Position numbers and translations under genes: made by a program. Positions 24,370 through 32,533 of a DNA stretch of 64,000 bases are shown here, in pieces. Numbering within the stretch: the first letter of the stretch is position 1; each line of letters begins with the position of its first letter. The stretch is from Streptomyces sp. NRRL S-1022 (GTDB lineage: Bacteria; Actinomycetota; Actinomycetes; Streptomycetales; Streptomycetaceae): positions 310,001-374,000 of the forward strand of contig NZ_JOIU01000008.1 of assembly GCF_000720135.1 (NCBI RefSeq), given 5' to 3'. The notes under the pieces were generated by a model, which worked only from the letters and a program-made list of their open reading frames with translations, did no database searches and was not told the DNA's origin.

Positions 24370-25236
24370 TCAGCCCGCCAGCGCGGCGGCGAGCAGCTCC
24401 GCGCCCTGTGCGCTCCCCCCGGCGCGCCCGGCCCGCACCCAGGCCCGTTTCAGGTGCAGGTGCACGTCCGCCTCCCAGGTGAAGCCCATGCCGCCGTGCA
24501 CCTGGAGGCAGTCGCGCGCCCCCTGCACGGCGGCCTCGTCGGCGAGCAGCCGGGCGGCGGCGATGTCGGCGGGGTCGGCGGTGACGGCGGCGGCGTAGAC
24601 GGCGACCCGGGCGGTCTCGGCCCGCACCAGCAGGTCGGCGCACAGGTGCTGGACGGCCTGGAAGGCACCGATCGGCCGTCCGAACTGCTCGCGCCGCCGG
24701 GCGTGTTGCACGGCCAGCTCGCACACCCGTCCAGCCGTGCCCAGCTGTTCGGCGGCGGTGAGCAGGACGGCGACGGGTTCCGGTGGACCGGGGGCCGGCA
24801 CCCGGTGCAGCGGGGTCAGCGGGTCCACCGACCGCAGCGGTACGGCACCGGAGACGTCCCCGCGGACCACGTCGGCCGCGTCCAGCCACTCCGCCAGCTC
24901 CCCGTCGACGGCGGCCACGACCGTCTCTCCGCGCGCCGCGCCCGGCACGTCCGCGGCCGCGAGGTGCGTGGCGACCAGCGGCCCGGGCAGCAGCGCCCGG
25001 CCCGCCTCCTCGAACACCAGCACCGCCTCGGGCAGCCCCAGTCCGACCCCGCCGTCCGCCTCGGGCAGCCGCAGGGCGAAGAACCCGGCCTCGCCGAGGG
25101 TCCGCCACAGGGCCCGGTCGAGCCGGCCGGGCGCGTCGACGGCGGCGCGCAGCGCCTCCCGGCCGAAGCACCGCCCCAGCAGCTCCCGCGTGCCCGCCCG
25201 CAGGGCGTTCTGGTCGTCCGTGAGCCGGAAGCGCAC
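24370..25236 (-). CDS. Acyl-CoA dehydrogenase family, short subunit
   Basis: A 288-residue acyl-CoA-dehydrogenase-fold protein, about 90-100 residues shorter than usual. It has the N-terminal helices (RLTDDQNALRAGTRELLGR), a shrunken beta domain (ETVVAAVDGELAEWLDAADVV) and the C-terminal FGRPIGAFQAVQHLCADLLV and VHGGMGFTWEADVHLHLKRA. Shortened subunits occur as non-FAD-binding partners in alpha2beta2 dehydrogenases. The upstream gene, overlapping at GGTGACC, encodes the likely partner. I prefer GTG 25236 with GGGGGAGG 5 nt upstream; GTG 25242 (GTGA overlap) is possible. Confidence 0.85.
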   Translation of the reverse strand: MRFRLTDDQNALRAGTRELLGRCFGREALRAAVDAPGRLDRALWRTLGEAGFFALRLPEADGGVGLGLPEAVLVFEEAGRALLPGPLVATHLAAADVPGAARGETVVAAVDGELAEWLDAADVVRGDVSGAVPLRSVDPLTPLHRVPAPGPPEPVAVLLTAAEQLGTAGRVCELAVQHARRREQFGRPIGAFQAVQHLCADLLVRAETARVAVYAAAVTADPADIAAARLLADEAAVQGARDCLQVHGGMGFTWEADVHLHLKRAWVRAGRAGGSAQGAELLAAALAG

Positions 25237-25238
25237 GG

Positions 25239-26372
25239 TCACCTCCCCCTGGGCAGGCCGAGGATCCGCTCGGCCACGATGGTGCGCTGGATCTGCGAGG
25301 TGCCGGCGGCGATCGTGTACGCCAGCGAGGACAGCCGGTCGAGCACCCAGGGGCGGTCCAGGTCCAGGCCGTCCGGGCCGAGGACCTCCGCGGCGGCGTC
25401 GTACAGGTCCTGCCGGGCGTGCGAGTAGCGGAGCTTGAACACCGAGCCGCCCGGGCCCGGCACCCCGCCGTTCGCCTCCGCCGCGCTCACGTTCCACTGG
25501 ACCAGCCGCCACAGCGCCCGGAACTCCGCGTCGAGCCGGCCCAGCCGGCGGCGCAGCGCGGGATCGCCCCAGCGTCCGTTGTCGCGTGCCGCGCGGGCGA
25601 GTCCGGCGAGGACGCGGCGGCAGGCGACGACCTCGCCGACGAACGCGGTGCCGCGTTCGAAGGAGAGGGTGACCAGGGTGACGCGCCAGCCGTCGTTCTC
25701 CTCCCCCACCCGGTTGGCGGCCGGCACCCGCACCTCGTCCAGGAACACCTCGGCGAACTCCGCCGACCCGGCCAGGGTGCGCAGCGGCCGCACGGTGACG
25801 CCCTCGGCGTCCATCGGCAGGGCCAGCCAGGTGAGGCCCCGGTGCCGGGGCGCGGCGGGGTCGGTGCGGACCAGCAGCTCGCACCAGTCGGCGACTTCGG
25901 CGTGCGAGGTCCAGATCTTGGCCCCGGTCACCACGTAGGCGTCGCCGTCCCTCCGCGCGCGCGTGCGCAGCGACGCGAGGTCGGAACCGGCGTCCGGTTC
26001 GCTGAATCCCTGGCACCACACCTGCTCGCCGCGCAGGATCGGCGGCAGCCAGCGCGCCCGCTGCCCGGCGGTGCCCTCGGCGGCGATCGTCGGCCCGGCG
26101 TGCAGCAGTCCGACGAAGTTGGCGCCCACGTAGGGCGCGCCCGCCTGCTCGGTCTCCTCCAGGAAGATCAGCCGGAGGGTCGGGGAGGCGTCCCAGTGCA
26201 CGTGGGCGTACCCGGCGTCGTACAGCATCCGCTGCCAGCCGAGGTCGTAGGCGCGGCGGCCGGGCCAGTCGCCGGGCGGGGGTGCGGCCGGCAGGGTGGG
26301 CAGTACCGTGCCGAGCCACTCGCGCAGCCGGGCCCGGAACTCCTCCTCCTCGGGCGTGCAGGAGAGGTCCAC
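25239..26372 (-). CDS. Acyl-CoA dehydrogenase, large-subunit type
   Basis: A 377-residue acyl-CoA dehydrogenase with complete flavin-binding domain (WCQGFSEPDAGSDLASLRTRA, VVTGAKIWTSHAEVADWCEL) and AGTSQIQRTIVAERILGLP at the end. The catalytic-Glu position (YEGT in many members) reads AAGT. Starts with GTG 26372 overlapping the amidohydrolase stop (TAG/GTG). Together with the short subunit downstream it looks like a heterotetrameric dehydrogenase, as in steroid side-chain catabolism; the pairing is inference from order and sequence type. Confidence 0.88.
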   Translation of the reverse strand: MDLSCTPEEEEFRARLREWLGTVLPTLPAAPPPGDWPGRRAYDLGWQRMLYDAGYAHVHWDASPTLRLIFLEETEQAGAPYVGANFVGLLHAGPTIAAEGTAGQRARWLPPILRGEQVWCQGFSEPDAGSDLASLRTRARRDGDAYVVTGAKIWTSHAEVADWCELLVRTDPAAPRHRGLTWLALPMDAEGVTVRPLRTLAGSAEFAEVFLDEVRVPAANRVGEENDGWRVTLVTLSFERGTAFVGEVVACRRVLAGLARAARDNGRWGDPALRRRLGRLDAEFRALWRLVQWNVSAAEANGGVPGPGGSVFKLRYSHARQDLYDAAAEVLGPDGLDLDRPWVLDRLSSLAYTIAAGTSQIQRTIVAERILGLPRGR

Positions 26373-27568
26373 TAGCGGTCCAGGTCCAGGCCGAGCATGC
26401 GGATGGCGTTGCCCCGCATCAGCTTGTACACGGTCTCGTCGTCGAGGCCCCGCACATGGTCGAGGGCGACCTCCCTGGTGTGCGGGAAGGTCGAGTCGAC
26501 GTGCGGGTAGTCGGTCTCGAAGGTGGCGTTGTCGCGGCCGACCACGTCGAGCGAGGCGACGCCGTGCTTGTCGCGGAAGAAGCAGCAGTAGATCTGCCGG
26601 TAGTAGTACGTCGAGGGCGGCTCGGGGATCAGGTCCCGGACCCCGCCCCAGGCGCGGTGCTCCTCCCACACGTCGTCGGCGCGTTCCAGGGCGTACGGGA
26701 TCCAGCCCATCTGGCCCTCCGAGTAGGCCAGGGTGAGCCGCGGGAAGCGCACCAGGACCCCGCTGAAGAGGTAGTCCATCATCGAGGCCATGGCGTTGTT
26801 GAAGCTCAGGGAGGCCTGGACGGCGGGCGGTGCGTCGGGGGAGGCGGCGGGCATCTGGGAGCTGCTGCCGATGTGCATGTTGACGACCGTGCCGGTCTCC
26901 TGGCAGACGGCGAAGAACGGGTCCCAGTGGCCGGAGTGGATGGAGGGCAGCCCGAGATGGGTGGGGATCTCGGAGAAGGTGACGGCCCGCACCCCGCGCG
27001 CGGCGTTGCGCCGGATCTCGGCGACGGCCAGATCGACGTCCCACAGCGGGATCAGGCACAGCGGGATCAGCCGGCCGCCGCTGTCCCCGCACCACTCCTC
27101 CACCATCCAGTCGTTGTAGGCGCGGACGCAGGCGAGGGCGACCTCCTTGTCGTGGGCCTCGGCGAAGGTCTGCCCGCAGAAGCGCGGGAAGGTCGGGAAG
27201 CAGAGGGAGGCCTCGACGTGGTTGAGGTCCATGTCCTTGAGGCGCTCGGCCGGGTCCCAGCACCCGGGGCGCATCTGCTCCCGGGTGATCCCCTCCAGGG
27301 TCATCTCGTCCCGGTCGAAGCCGACGGCGGCGATGTTCCGCTTGTACGGGAACTTCAGGTCCTCGTAGATCCACCAGTCGGTGGGCTGGCCCTGCGGGTC
27401 CATGGTGATCTGGTACTTCCCGCCGACGTAGGCCAGTTCGCCGATCCCGGCGGTCAGCGGCCGCGGCCCCCGGTCCCGGTACTTGGCGGGCAGCCACGTC
27501 CCGAAGAGGTGCGCGGGCTCGATCACGTGGTCGTCGACGCTGATGATGCGGGGCAGTTCGGTCGCCAT
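26372..27568 (-). CDS. Amidohydrolase-2 family metal-dependent hydrolase/decarboxylase
   Basis: A 398-residue TIM-barrel amidohydrolase (PF04909-type). Metal motif at the N-terminus is SVDDHVIEP (DxH-like), mid-barrel MHIGSSSQMP (His), and the C-terminal metal Asp lies in FETDYPHVDSTFP. The family includes decarboxylases and ring-opening hydrolases; many copies occur in actinobacterial steroid and aromatic clusters with no known substrate. ATG 27568 is the first gene of a three-gene leftward operon with two acyl-CoA dehydrogenases, under operators 8 and 9. Confidence 0.88.
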   Translation of the reverse strand: MATELPRIISVDDHVIEPAHLFGTWLPAKYRDRGPRPLTAGIGELAYVGGKYQITMDPQGQPTDWWIYEDLKFPYKRNIAAVGFDRDEMTLEGITREQMRPGCWDPAERLKDMDLNHVEASLCFPTFPRFCGQTFAEAHDKEVALACVRAYNDWMVEEWCGDSGGRLIPLCLIPLWDVDLAVAEIRRNAARGVRAVTFSEIPTHLGLPSIHSGHWDPFFAVCQETGTVVNMHIGSSSQMPAASPDAPPAVQASLSFNNAMASMMDYLFSGVLVRFPRLTLAYSEGQMGWIPYALERADDVWEEHRAWGGVRDLIPEPPSTYYYRQIYCCFFRDKHGVASLDVVGRDNATFETDYPHVDSTFPHTREVALDHVRGLDDETVYKLMRGNAIRMLGLDLDR

Positions 27569-27592
27569 GGTCCCCTCCGCCGGACGGTACTT

Positions 27593-27611
27593 ATCTGATG
27601 GTCCGTCAGAT
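27593..27611. promoter_or_regulatory. TGAYG palindrome operator (site 8)
   Basis: ATCTGATGGTCCGTCAGAT, centred at 27602, in the 85-bp gap between the amidohydrolase and CoA ligase genes. Confidence 0.78.
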
Positions 27612-27619
27612 AGCATGGC

Positions 27620-27638
27620 AGCTGACGAGTCGTCAGCC
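27620..27638. promoter_or_regulatory. TGACG palindrome operator (site 9)
   Basis: AGCTGACGAGTCGTCAGCC, with a perfect GCTGACG-AGT-CGTCAGC dyad centred at 27629, 27 bp from site 8. Confidence 0.78.
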
Positions 27639-27653
27639 AAGCAGGGGGCACCC

Positions 27654-29165
27654 GTGGACGAGACCCCGCACACCCTGAGTTCCGCCCGCACCCTGTGGGA
27701 GCTGGCCGACCGGCGGGCCCGGCTCACCCCCGACCGCCCGGTGCTGCTCCAGGGCGGCCGGACGCTCACCTTCGGGGGTCTGCGGGACGGCGCCGAACGG
27801 GTCGCGGCGGGCCTGTACGGCATGGGGGTGCGCCCCGGCACGGTGGTCGCCTGGCAGCTGCCCACCCGCATCGAGACCGCCCTGCTGTCCTTCGCGCTGG
27901 CCCGCCTGGGCGCCGTGCAGTCCCCGTTGATCCCCTACTACCGGGACCGGGAGGCCGGGTTCGCGCTGCGCGCGTCGAAGGCGGAGTTCTTCGCCGTACC
28001 GGGCGTCTGGCGCGGCCACGACCACACCGCGATGGCGCACCGCCTCGGCGCCAGGGGTGTCTTCGAGGCGTACGGCACCCTCCCCGACGGCGACCCCTCC
28101 GTGCTGCCCCCGCCGCCCGCGGAGGGCACCTCGGTCCGCTGGATCTACTGGACCTCGGGCACCACCTCCGACCCCAAGGGCGTGCTGCACACGGACCGTT
28201 CCCTGATCGCGGGCGGCTCCTGCCTGGCCCACGCCCTGCGCCTGTCGGCGGCCGACGTCGGCTCCATGGCCTTCCCGTACGCCCACATAGCCGGCCCCGA
28301 CTACACGGTGATGCTCCTGCTGTACGGCTTCCCGGCGGTGATGTGCGAGCACTTCGCGCTGCCGGAGGCGCTGGCGGAGTACCGGCGGCACGGGGTGACG
28401 GTGGCCGGCGGCTCCACGGCCTTCTACTCCCTGTTCCTGGCCGAGCAGCGCAAGCGGCCGGACGAGAGGCTGATCCCCTCCCTGCGGCTCCTCGCGGGCG
28501 GCGGCGCCCCCAAGCCGCCCGGGCTGTACCACGCCGTGGTCCGCGAGATGGGCGTCCAGCTCACCCACGGCTACGGCATGACCGAGGTACCGATGATCAC
28601 CATGGGCGACCCCGAGGACACCCCCGAGAACCTGGCGACGACCGAGGGGCGGCCCCCGGAGGGCATGGAGATCCGGATCGCCGACGGCGAGGTACGGCTG
28701 CGCGGTGAGGCCGTCTGCCAGGGCTACCTGGACCCCGCCCAGACGGCCGCGGCCTTCGACGCCGACGGCTTCCTGCGCACCGGCGACCTCGGGCACCTCA
28801 CCCCGTCCGGACACCTGGTGCTCACCGGCCGCCTCAAGGACGTGATCATCCGCAAGGGGGAGAACATCTCCGCCAAGGAGATCGAGGACCTGCTCGCCGC
28901 CCACCCCTCGGTCACCGAAGCGGCCGTCATCGGCCTCCCCGACCCCGACCGCGGCGAACTGGTCTGCGCGGTCCTCGAACAGCCGCCGGGCGCGCCCCGG
29001 CTGACGCTCGGCGAGGCCGTCTCCTACCTGCGGGCGAGGGGGCTGTCCGTGCACAAGCTGCCGGAACGGCTGGAGGTGGTGGACGCCCTGCCCCGGAACG
29101 ACACCCTGCGCAAGGTGCTCAAGTACCGGTTGCGGGAGCGGTTCTCGGCTACTCCGGGACGGTGA
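27654..29165 (+). CDS. AMP-forming acyl-CoA synthetase (FadD-like)
   Basis: A 503-residue adenylate-forming ligase. P-loop-like WTSGTTSDPKGVLHTD (about 165), A5 motif HGYGMTEVPMIT (about 305), A7 GDLGHLTPSGHLVLTGRLKD (about 385), A8/A10 region with KGENISAKEIE and a C-terminal RNDTLRKVLKYRLRE containing the catalytic Lys. It makes an acyl-CoA from a carboxylic acid and probably starts the island's pathway. I chose GTG 27654 (GCAGGGGG 6 nt upstream); frame extensions upstream run through operators 8 and 9. The last 17 nt overlap the end of the convergent EF-hand gene. Confidence 0.92.
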   Translation: MDETPHTLSSARTLWELADRRARLTPDRPVLLQGGRTLTFGGLRDGAERVAAGLYGMGVRPGTVVAWQLPTRIETALLSFALARLGAVQSPLIPYYRDREAGFALRASKAEFFAVPGVWRGHDHTAMAHRLGARGVFEAYGTLPDGDPSVLPPPPAEGTSVRWIYWTSGTTSDPKGVLHTDRSLIAGGSCLAHALRLSAADVGSMAFPYAHIAGPDYTVMLLLYGFPAVMCEHFALPEALAEYRRHGVTVAGGSTAFYSLFLAEQRKRPDERLIPSLRLLAGGGAPKPPGLYHAVVREMGVQLTHGYGMTEVPMITMGDPEDTPENLATTEGRPPEGMEIRIADGEVRLRGEAVCQGYLDPAQTAAAFDADGFLRTGDLGHLTPSGHLVLTGRLKDVIIRKGENISAKEIEDLLAAHPSVTEAAVIGLPDPDRGELVCAVLEQPPGAPRLTLGEAVSYLRARGLSVHKLPERLEVVDALPRNDTLRKVLKYRLRERFSATPGR

Positions 29166-29661
29166 AGTAGCGGGCGAACGCCGGCACGAGGTCGGGCTCG
29201 GTGATGTGGCCGTCGGTGTCGGCGTCGAGCGTGGCGGCCACCGCCCGGGCCGTGTCGGCGGGTACGTGCAGGACCCGGAGGACGCGGGCGGTGTCGGTGA
29301 CCGTGATGCGGCCGTCGGCGTCGGTGTCGGCCACCGCGAGGGCCGCGTGCAGGAAGGGGCGGGCGATCTCGGCGAACCGGCCGGGGTTGTCGCGCAGCCG
29401 CTTGACCGCGCCGGTGACGAACTCCTCGCGGGTGATGCGCTGGTCGCCGTCCCGGTCGGCGATGCCGGCCATGCCCTGCCAGAACGCCTCCGCGCCGGCG
29501 TAGAGCGCCTGCCCCTTGTCGGAGCGGGCGGGCACGGCGAACTCGGCGAGCAGGGCCTTGGCCGCGGCGTTGAAGTCCTCGCGGTCGATGTAGCCGTTGC
29601 CGTCCTGGTCGAAGGTGGCGAACCGGGCGGCGATCCTGCGCTCGTACTCGGTGCTGACCAT
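29149..29661 (-). CDS. EF-hand calcium-binding protein (calerythrin-like)
   Basis: A 170-residue protein with four EF-hands: DQDGNGYIDRED (about 18-29), DRDGDQRITREE (about 69), DTDADGRITVTD (about 112) and DADTDGHITEPD (about 146). All four loops keep acidic or polar residues at positions 1, 3, 5 and 12 or a close substitute. This is the calerythrin/Cab type found in Streptomyces, thought to buffer or sense Ca2+ during aerial growth. Single gene, ATG 29661 (MVSTEYERRI) preceded by AAGGCGG. Confidence 0.92.
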   Translation of the reverse strand: MVSTEYERRIAARFATFDQDGNGYIDREDFNAAAKALLAEFAVPARSDKGQALYAGAEAFWQGMAGIADRDGDQRITREEFVTGAVKRLRDNPGRFAEIARPFLHAALAVADTDADGRITVTDTARVLRVLHVPADTARAVAATLDADTDGHITEPDLVPAFARYFTVPE

Positions 29662-29808
29662 GTCTTTCGGACCGCCTTACATTGACGTGGGGGTTGATCC
29701 GGGTGGGAGCGTACGTCGCGGGGGCGGTGAAGTGTCGGTGAAGCGGCGATTGTGTCAAAACCGGGGGAATTCCGGGACAACCCTGTGGCGGCGGGCCGGG
29801 GAACGTGC

Positions 29809-30183
29809 TCAGGCCGACAGCGGGTCGGCGTCCTCGGAGGTGGCGGCCTCCACGTCGGGGCGGACGTCGAAGAGGCGGCGGACGCCGAGCGCGCCGAGGA
29901 CACGGTTGACGTGCGAGCCGTCGACGGCGCCCCGGTCCGGCAGGATCAGCCGCAGCCGGCCCTGGCAGGAGCGGATCAGCCGGCGGGCGGCGATGAGGAC
30001 GCCGACCCCGCTGGAGTCGCAGAAGAACACGTCGGAGAGGTCCACCACGAGGCTGTGGTGCCCCTCCGCCACGACGTCGTGCACCCGCTGGCGCAGCACC
30101 GGCGAGGTCATCAGGTCGAGTTCCCCGGACACCCGGAGGACGGCCCACTCGCCCTGTTCGACGCCGGTCACGTTGAATGCCAC
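29809..30183 (-). CDS. STAS-domain anti-sigma factor antagonist
   Basis: A 124-residue STAS protein. Phosphorylatable Ser region VVDLSDVFFCDSSGVGVLIAARR (about 47-69) has DSSG in the canonical spot. The acidic tail EAATSEDADPLSA is not part of the fold. Divergent from the sigma-factor gene at 30525, with 341 nt between. By memory the S. coelicolor counterpart is SCO4410, next to SCO4409. It may antagonise the anti-sigma or an RsbW-like kinase. Confidence 0.92.
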   Translation of the reverse strand: MAFNVTGVEQGEWAVLRVSGELDLMTSPVLRQRVHDVVAEGHHSLVVDLSDVFFCDSSGVGVLIAARRLIRSCQGRLRLILPDRGAVDGSHVNRVLGALGVRRLFDVRPDVEAATSEDADPLSA

Positions 30184-30524
30184 GGCCCTGCCCCTCCGCT
30201 CGCCGGATCTCCCGGAACCGCCCGGAAACGGAAGCAGTTCCTACGTTTCTTTCCGCGCGGCTGCCCAGCGGCCGTTCCCTGAAACTTGATGCGGCAAACG
30301 GCACGTGATCGTCAGGGGGCTTGTTTCGGTCACTATCGATCCTGTTCGATCAGGGATAGACACACCTCGTGTGAAGCTTGTGTGAAGAGGGCACTATCAC
30401 CTGCGGCCCTTCCGGGGGCGCACATTGACACAAAGGGGCGTGCACCGTCGGACGTGCCGACTACATTCGAGAGGGCAGGACCGACAGGCTGGACGGACCG
30501 GACAGGGTGAGGGGAGGGGACCGC
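30184..30524. promoter_or_regulatory. Divergent promoter region of STAS and sigma genes
   Basis: 341 nt, relatively AT-rich in its centre. Two GTGTGAAG words (30369-30376, 30380-30387) lie 11 bp apart, one helix turn, and a CACTATC word occurs twice (30331 and 30392). TTGACA at 30425 has no matching -10 at the right distance. These repeats could be operator sites for a shared regulator. Confidence 0.45.
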
Positions 30525-31082
30525 ATGGCCGGGAAGGACGTACCGCCCCGCTGGGACCGCAAGATGCAGCAGCGGCTGGCCCGCGGCGAGGCAGCCGCGC
30601 TGGGCGAGCTGTACGACCGCTTCGCCTCCCTGGTGCACAGTCTCGCCCACCGCGTCCTCGGCGACGAGCAGGCCGCCGACGCCGTCACCCGCGAGGTCTT
30701 CGCCCACGTCTGGGAACACCCCGAGATCTACGACCCCAAGCAGGGCACGCTGCGCTCCTGGGTCGCCGCCGTCACCCACCAGGTCGCCGTACAGCGGCTG
30801 CGGGACCGGGAGGAACGGGAGCAGCCACGGCACGAGGAACGGGAGAGCACGGTCCGGCGCGCCTCCGTCGCCGCCCGCGCCGACTACATCGTCCACTCCA
30901 TGCCGGCCCCGCTGCGCGCCGCCCTGGACCTGGCCTACTTCCAGCGCCGCGACTACCGCCAGACCGCGGCCGACCTCGGCGTCACCGAGGACGAGGCCCG
31001 CCGCCGGCTCCGCCTCGGCCTCCAGCTCCTGTCCACCGCCCACGACGCCGGCACCCCGCCGGGATACCGGGGTGCGGTGTGA
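30525..31082 (+). CDS. RNA polymerase sigma factor, sigma-70 family (ECF-like)
   Basis: A 185-residue sigma factor. Region 2 at about 12-80 (ALGELYDRFASLVHSLAHRVLGDEQAAD; EVFAHVWEHPEIYDPKQGTL with RSWVAAVTHQVAVQRLR) and region 4 at about 120-170 (LDLAYFQRRDYRQTAADLGV as HTH). ATG 30525 has GGGGAGGGGA upstream. The next gene overlaps by GTGA and encodes a zinc anti-sigma, the usual ECF layout. By memory it corresponds to SCO4409. Confidence 0.92.
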   Translation: MAGKDVPPRWDRKMQQRLARGEAAALGELYDRFASLVHSLAHRVLGDEQAADAVTREVFAHVWEHPEIYDPKQGTLRSWVAAVTHQVAVQRLRDREEREQPRHEERESTVRRASVAARADYIVHSMPAPLRAALDLAYFQRRDYRQTAADLGVTEDEARRRLRLGLQLLSTAHDAGTPPGYRGAV

Positions 31083-32434
31083 ACGGGGCGGACCGGTTCG
31101 GCTCACACGACGGACGCGGCGCACACGGCGGGCGTGACGGCCGTGGGGCAGGCGGAACCGGCGGCGGCGCGGGGGACGTCCCGCGCGGGGCCGGCGGCCC
31201 CGGCCCGGCACCGGCCCCGCGCATACCCACGCCCCGCGCATCCGTGGAGGACAGCGGGCTCCCGCTGCCCGACCTCGCCGACCTGGGGGACCTCGCACCC
31301 GTGCCGCTCGACCTCTCGCACGACGTCCTGAAGTCGCTGCTCGGCGCCTGGGCGCTGGCCGCCTGCTCCACGGCGGAGACGGCGGCCGTCGAACACCACC
31401 TGGGCGACTGCGGCAGCTGCGCCGACGAGGCCCGCCGGCTGCGCGAGGCGGTCGGCCTGCTGCACCAGCCGGAGAGCCTGGACCTCGATCCCGGGCTGCG
31501 CACCCGCGTCCTGGAGAGCTGCCTGAGCCGCCGGCCGCCGCGCATCCCGGTGCCCGGCTGGGCGGCGCCCTACGACGCGGAGACCGCGCGGCTGGACGCA
31601 CTGCTCCAGGACTTCGGGGATGCGGAATGGCATGCGCCCGTGCGGCTGCGCTGGTTCGAGGCTGACGCGCCGACCAGCCGTCGTACGACGGTCGCCGGGG
31701 TGATCGCGCACCTGCTGTCGGTGGACGGCATGGTCGCCACGGCGCTCGGCCTGGCGGATCCGCTGGCCGGCGTCCCCGGCGCGGCGGACCGGGGGGCCAC
31801 CGGGCCGGCCGGGCGGACGGAGGCCTACTGGCGGGCCTCGCACTTCCCGCCGACGCGCTCGGTGCGGGGACCGTGGCGGGAGCAGAGCCACAGCCTGGTG
31901 CGCACGGTGTCCTTCACCGGCGGCCAGGCGGGCGGACTCGAGGTGTCGTACGGCGACTTCGCGCTGCCGCTGCACGACGCGATGCTGGACCGCGCCTTCG
32001 AGTGCTGGGTGCACGCCGAGGACATCGCGGACGCGGTGGACTACCCGTACGAGCCGCCGGCGCCGCGGCACCTGAACCGGATGATCGACCTCGCGGTCCG
32101 GGTGCTGCCGACGGTGCTGGCCGGGCGCCGCCGCGCGGGCCTGTCCGCGCCGGGCCACCACACCCCGCACCTGGTCCCGGCCGGCGCGCCCGGCCGCAGC
32201 CTGCGTCTGGAGATCGAGGGCTCGGGCGGAGGCGAGTGGCTGATCCCCCTGGACTCACCGGCGGCCCGCGGCTCCGCGGACCTGGAGGTGGCCCATGTCG
32301 CGCTGGACGGCGTGGAGTTCTGCCGGCTCGCGGCGGGCCATGTGCCGCCGGCGGAGGCGGCGGCCGGTCAGGTCGGCGACCGGGAGGCGATCGGGGACGT
32401 CCTGCTCGCGGTCGCCTCGCTCAGCCGGATGTGA
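31079..32434 (+). CDS. Zinc anti-sigma factor fused to a mycothiol-dependent isomerase-like domain
   Basis: A 451-residue protein. After a Gly/Ala-rich N-terminus (about 1-75), an anti-sigma zinc finger (about 85-130) contains HHLGDCGSCADEARRL, i.e. HxxxCxxC. A long C-terminal part (about 165-450) looks like the DinB/maleylpyruvate-isomerase type: DAETARLDALLQDF, GVIAHLLSVDGMVATALG, FECWVHAEDIADAV. The His residues of that fold (AHLLSVDG, CWVHAEDI) remain. Such fusions could tie the sigma factor to redox through mycothiol. GTG 31079 overlaps the sigma stop (GTGA). Confidence 0.85.
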   Translation: MNGADRFGSHDGRGAHGGRDGRGAGGTGGGAGDVPRGAGGPGPAPAPRIPTPRASVEDSGLPLPDLADLGDLAPVPLDLSHDVLKSLLGAWALAACSTAETAAVEHHLGDCGSCADEARRLREAVGLLHQPESLDLDPGLRTRVLESCLSRRPPRIPVPGWAAPYDAETARLDALLQDFGDAEWHAPVRLRWFEADAPTSRRTTVAGVIAHLLSVDGMVATALGLADPLAGVPGAADRGATGPAGRTEAYWRASHFPPTRSVRGPWREQSHSLVRTVSFTGGQAGGLEVSYGDFALPLHDAMLDRAFECWVHAEDIADAVDYPYEPPAPRHLNRMIDLAVRVLPTVLAGRRRAGLSAPGHHTPHLVPAGAPGRSLRLEIEGSGGGEWLIPLDSPAARGSADLEVAHVALDGVEFCRLAAGHVPPAEAAAGQVGDREAIGDVLLAVASLSRM

Positions 32435-32533
32435 GCGAGGGGCGGGGCCAGGCGTCCGAAGGGGGCGCGGAGAACCGAGCGGACGACCCTCACGCGCCCG
32501 CGCCCGCCGGACGGCCCGAGCCCCTCCGAGCTG

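Noticed and set aside
30425..30467. TTGACA ... TACATT as sigma-gene promoter
   Set aside because: The spacer is 31 nt, far from the 16-18 nt needed.
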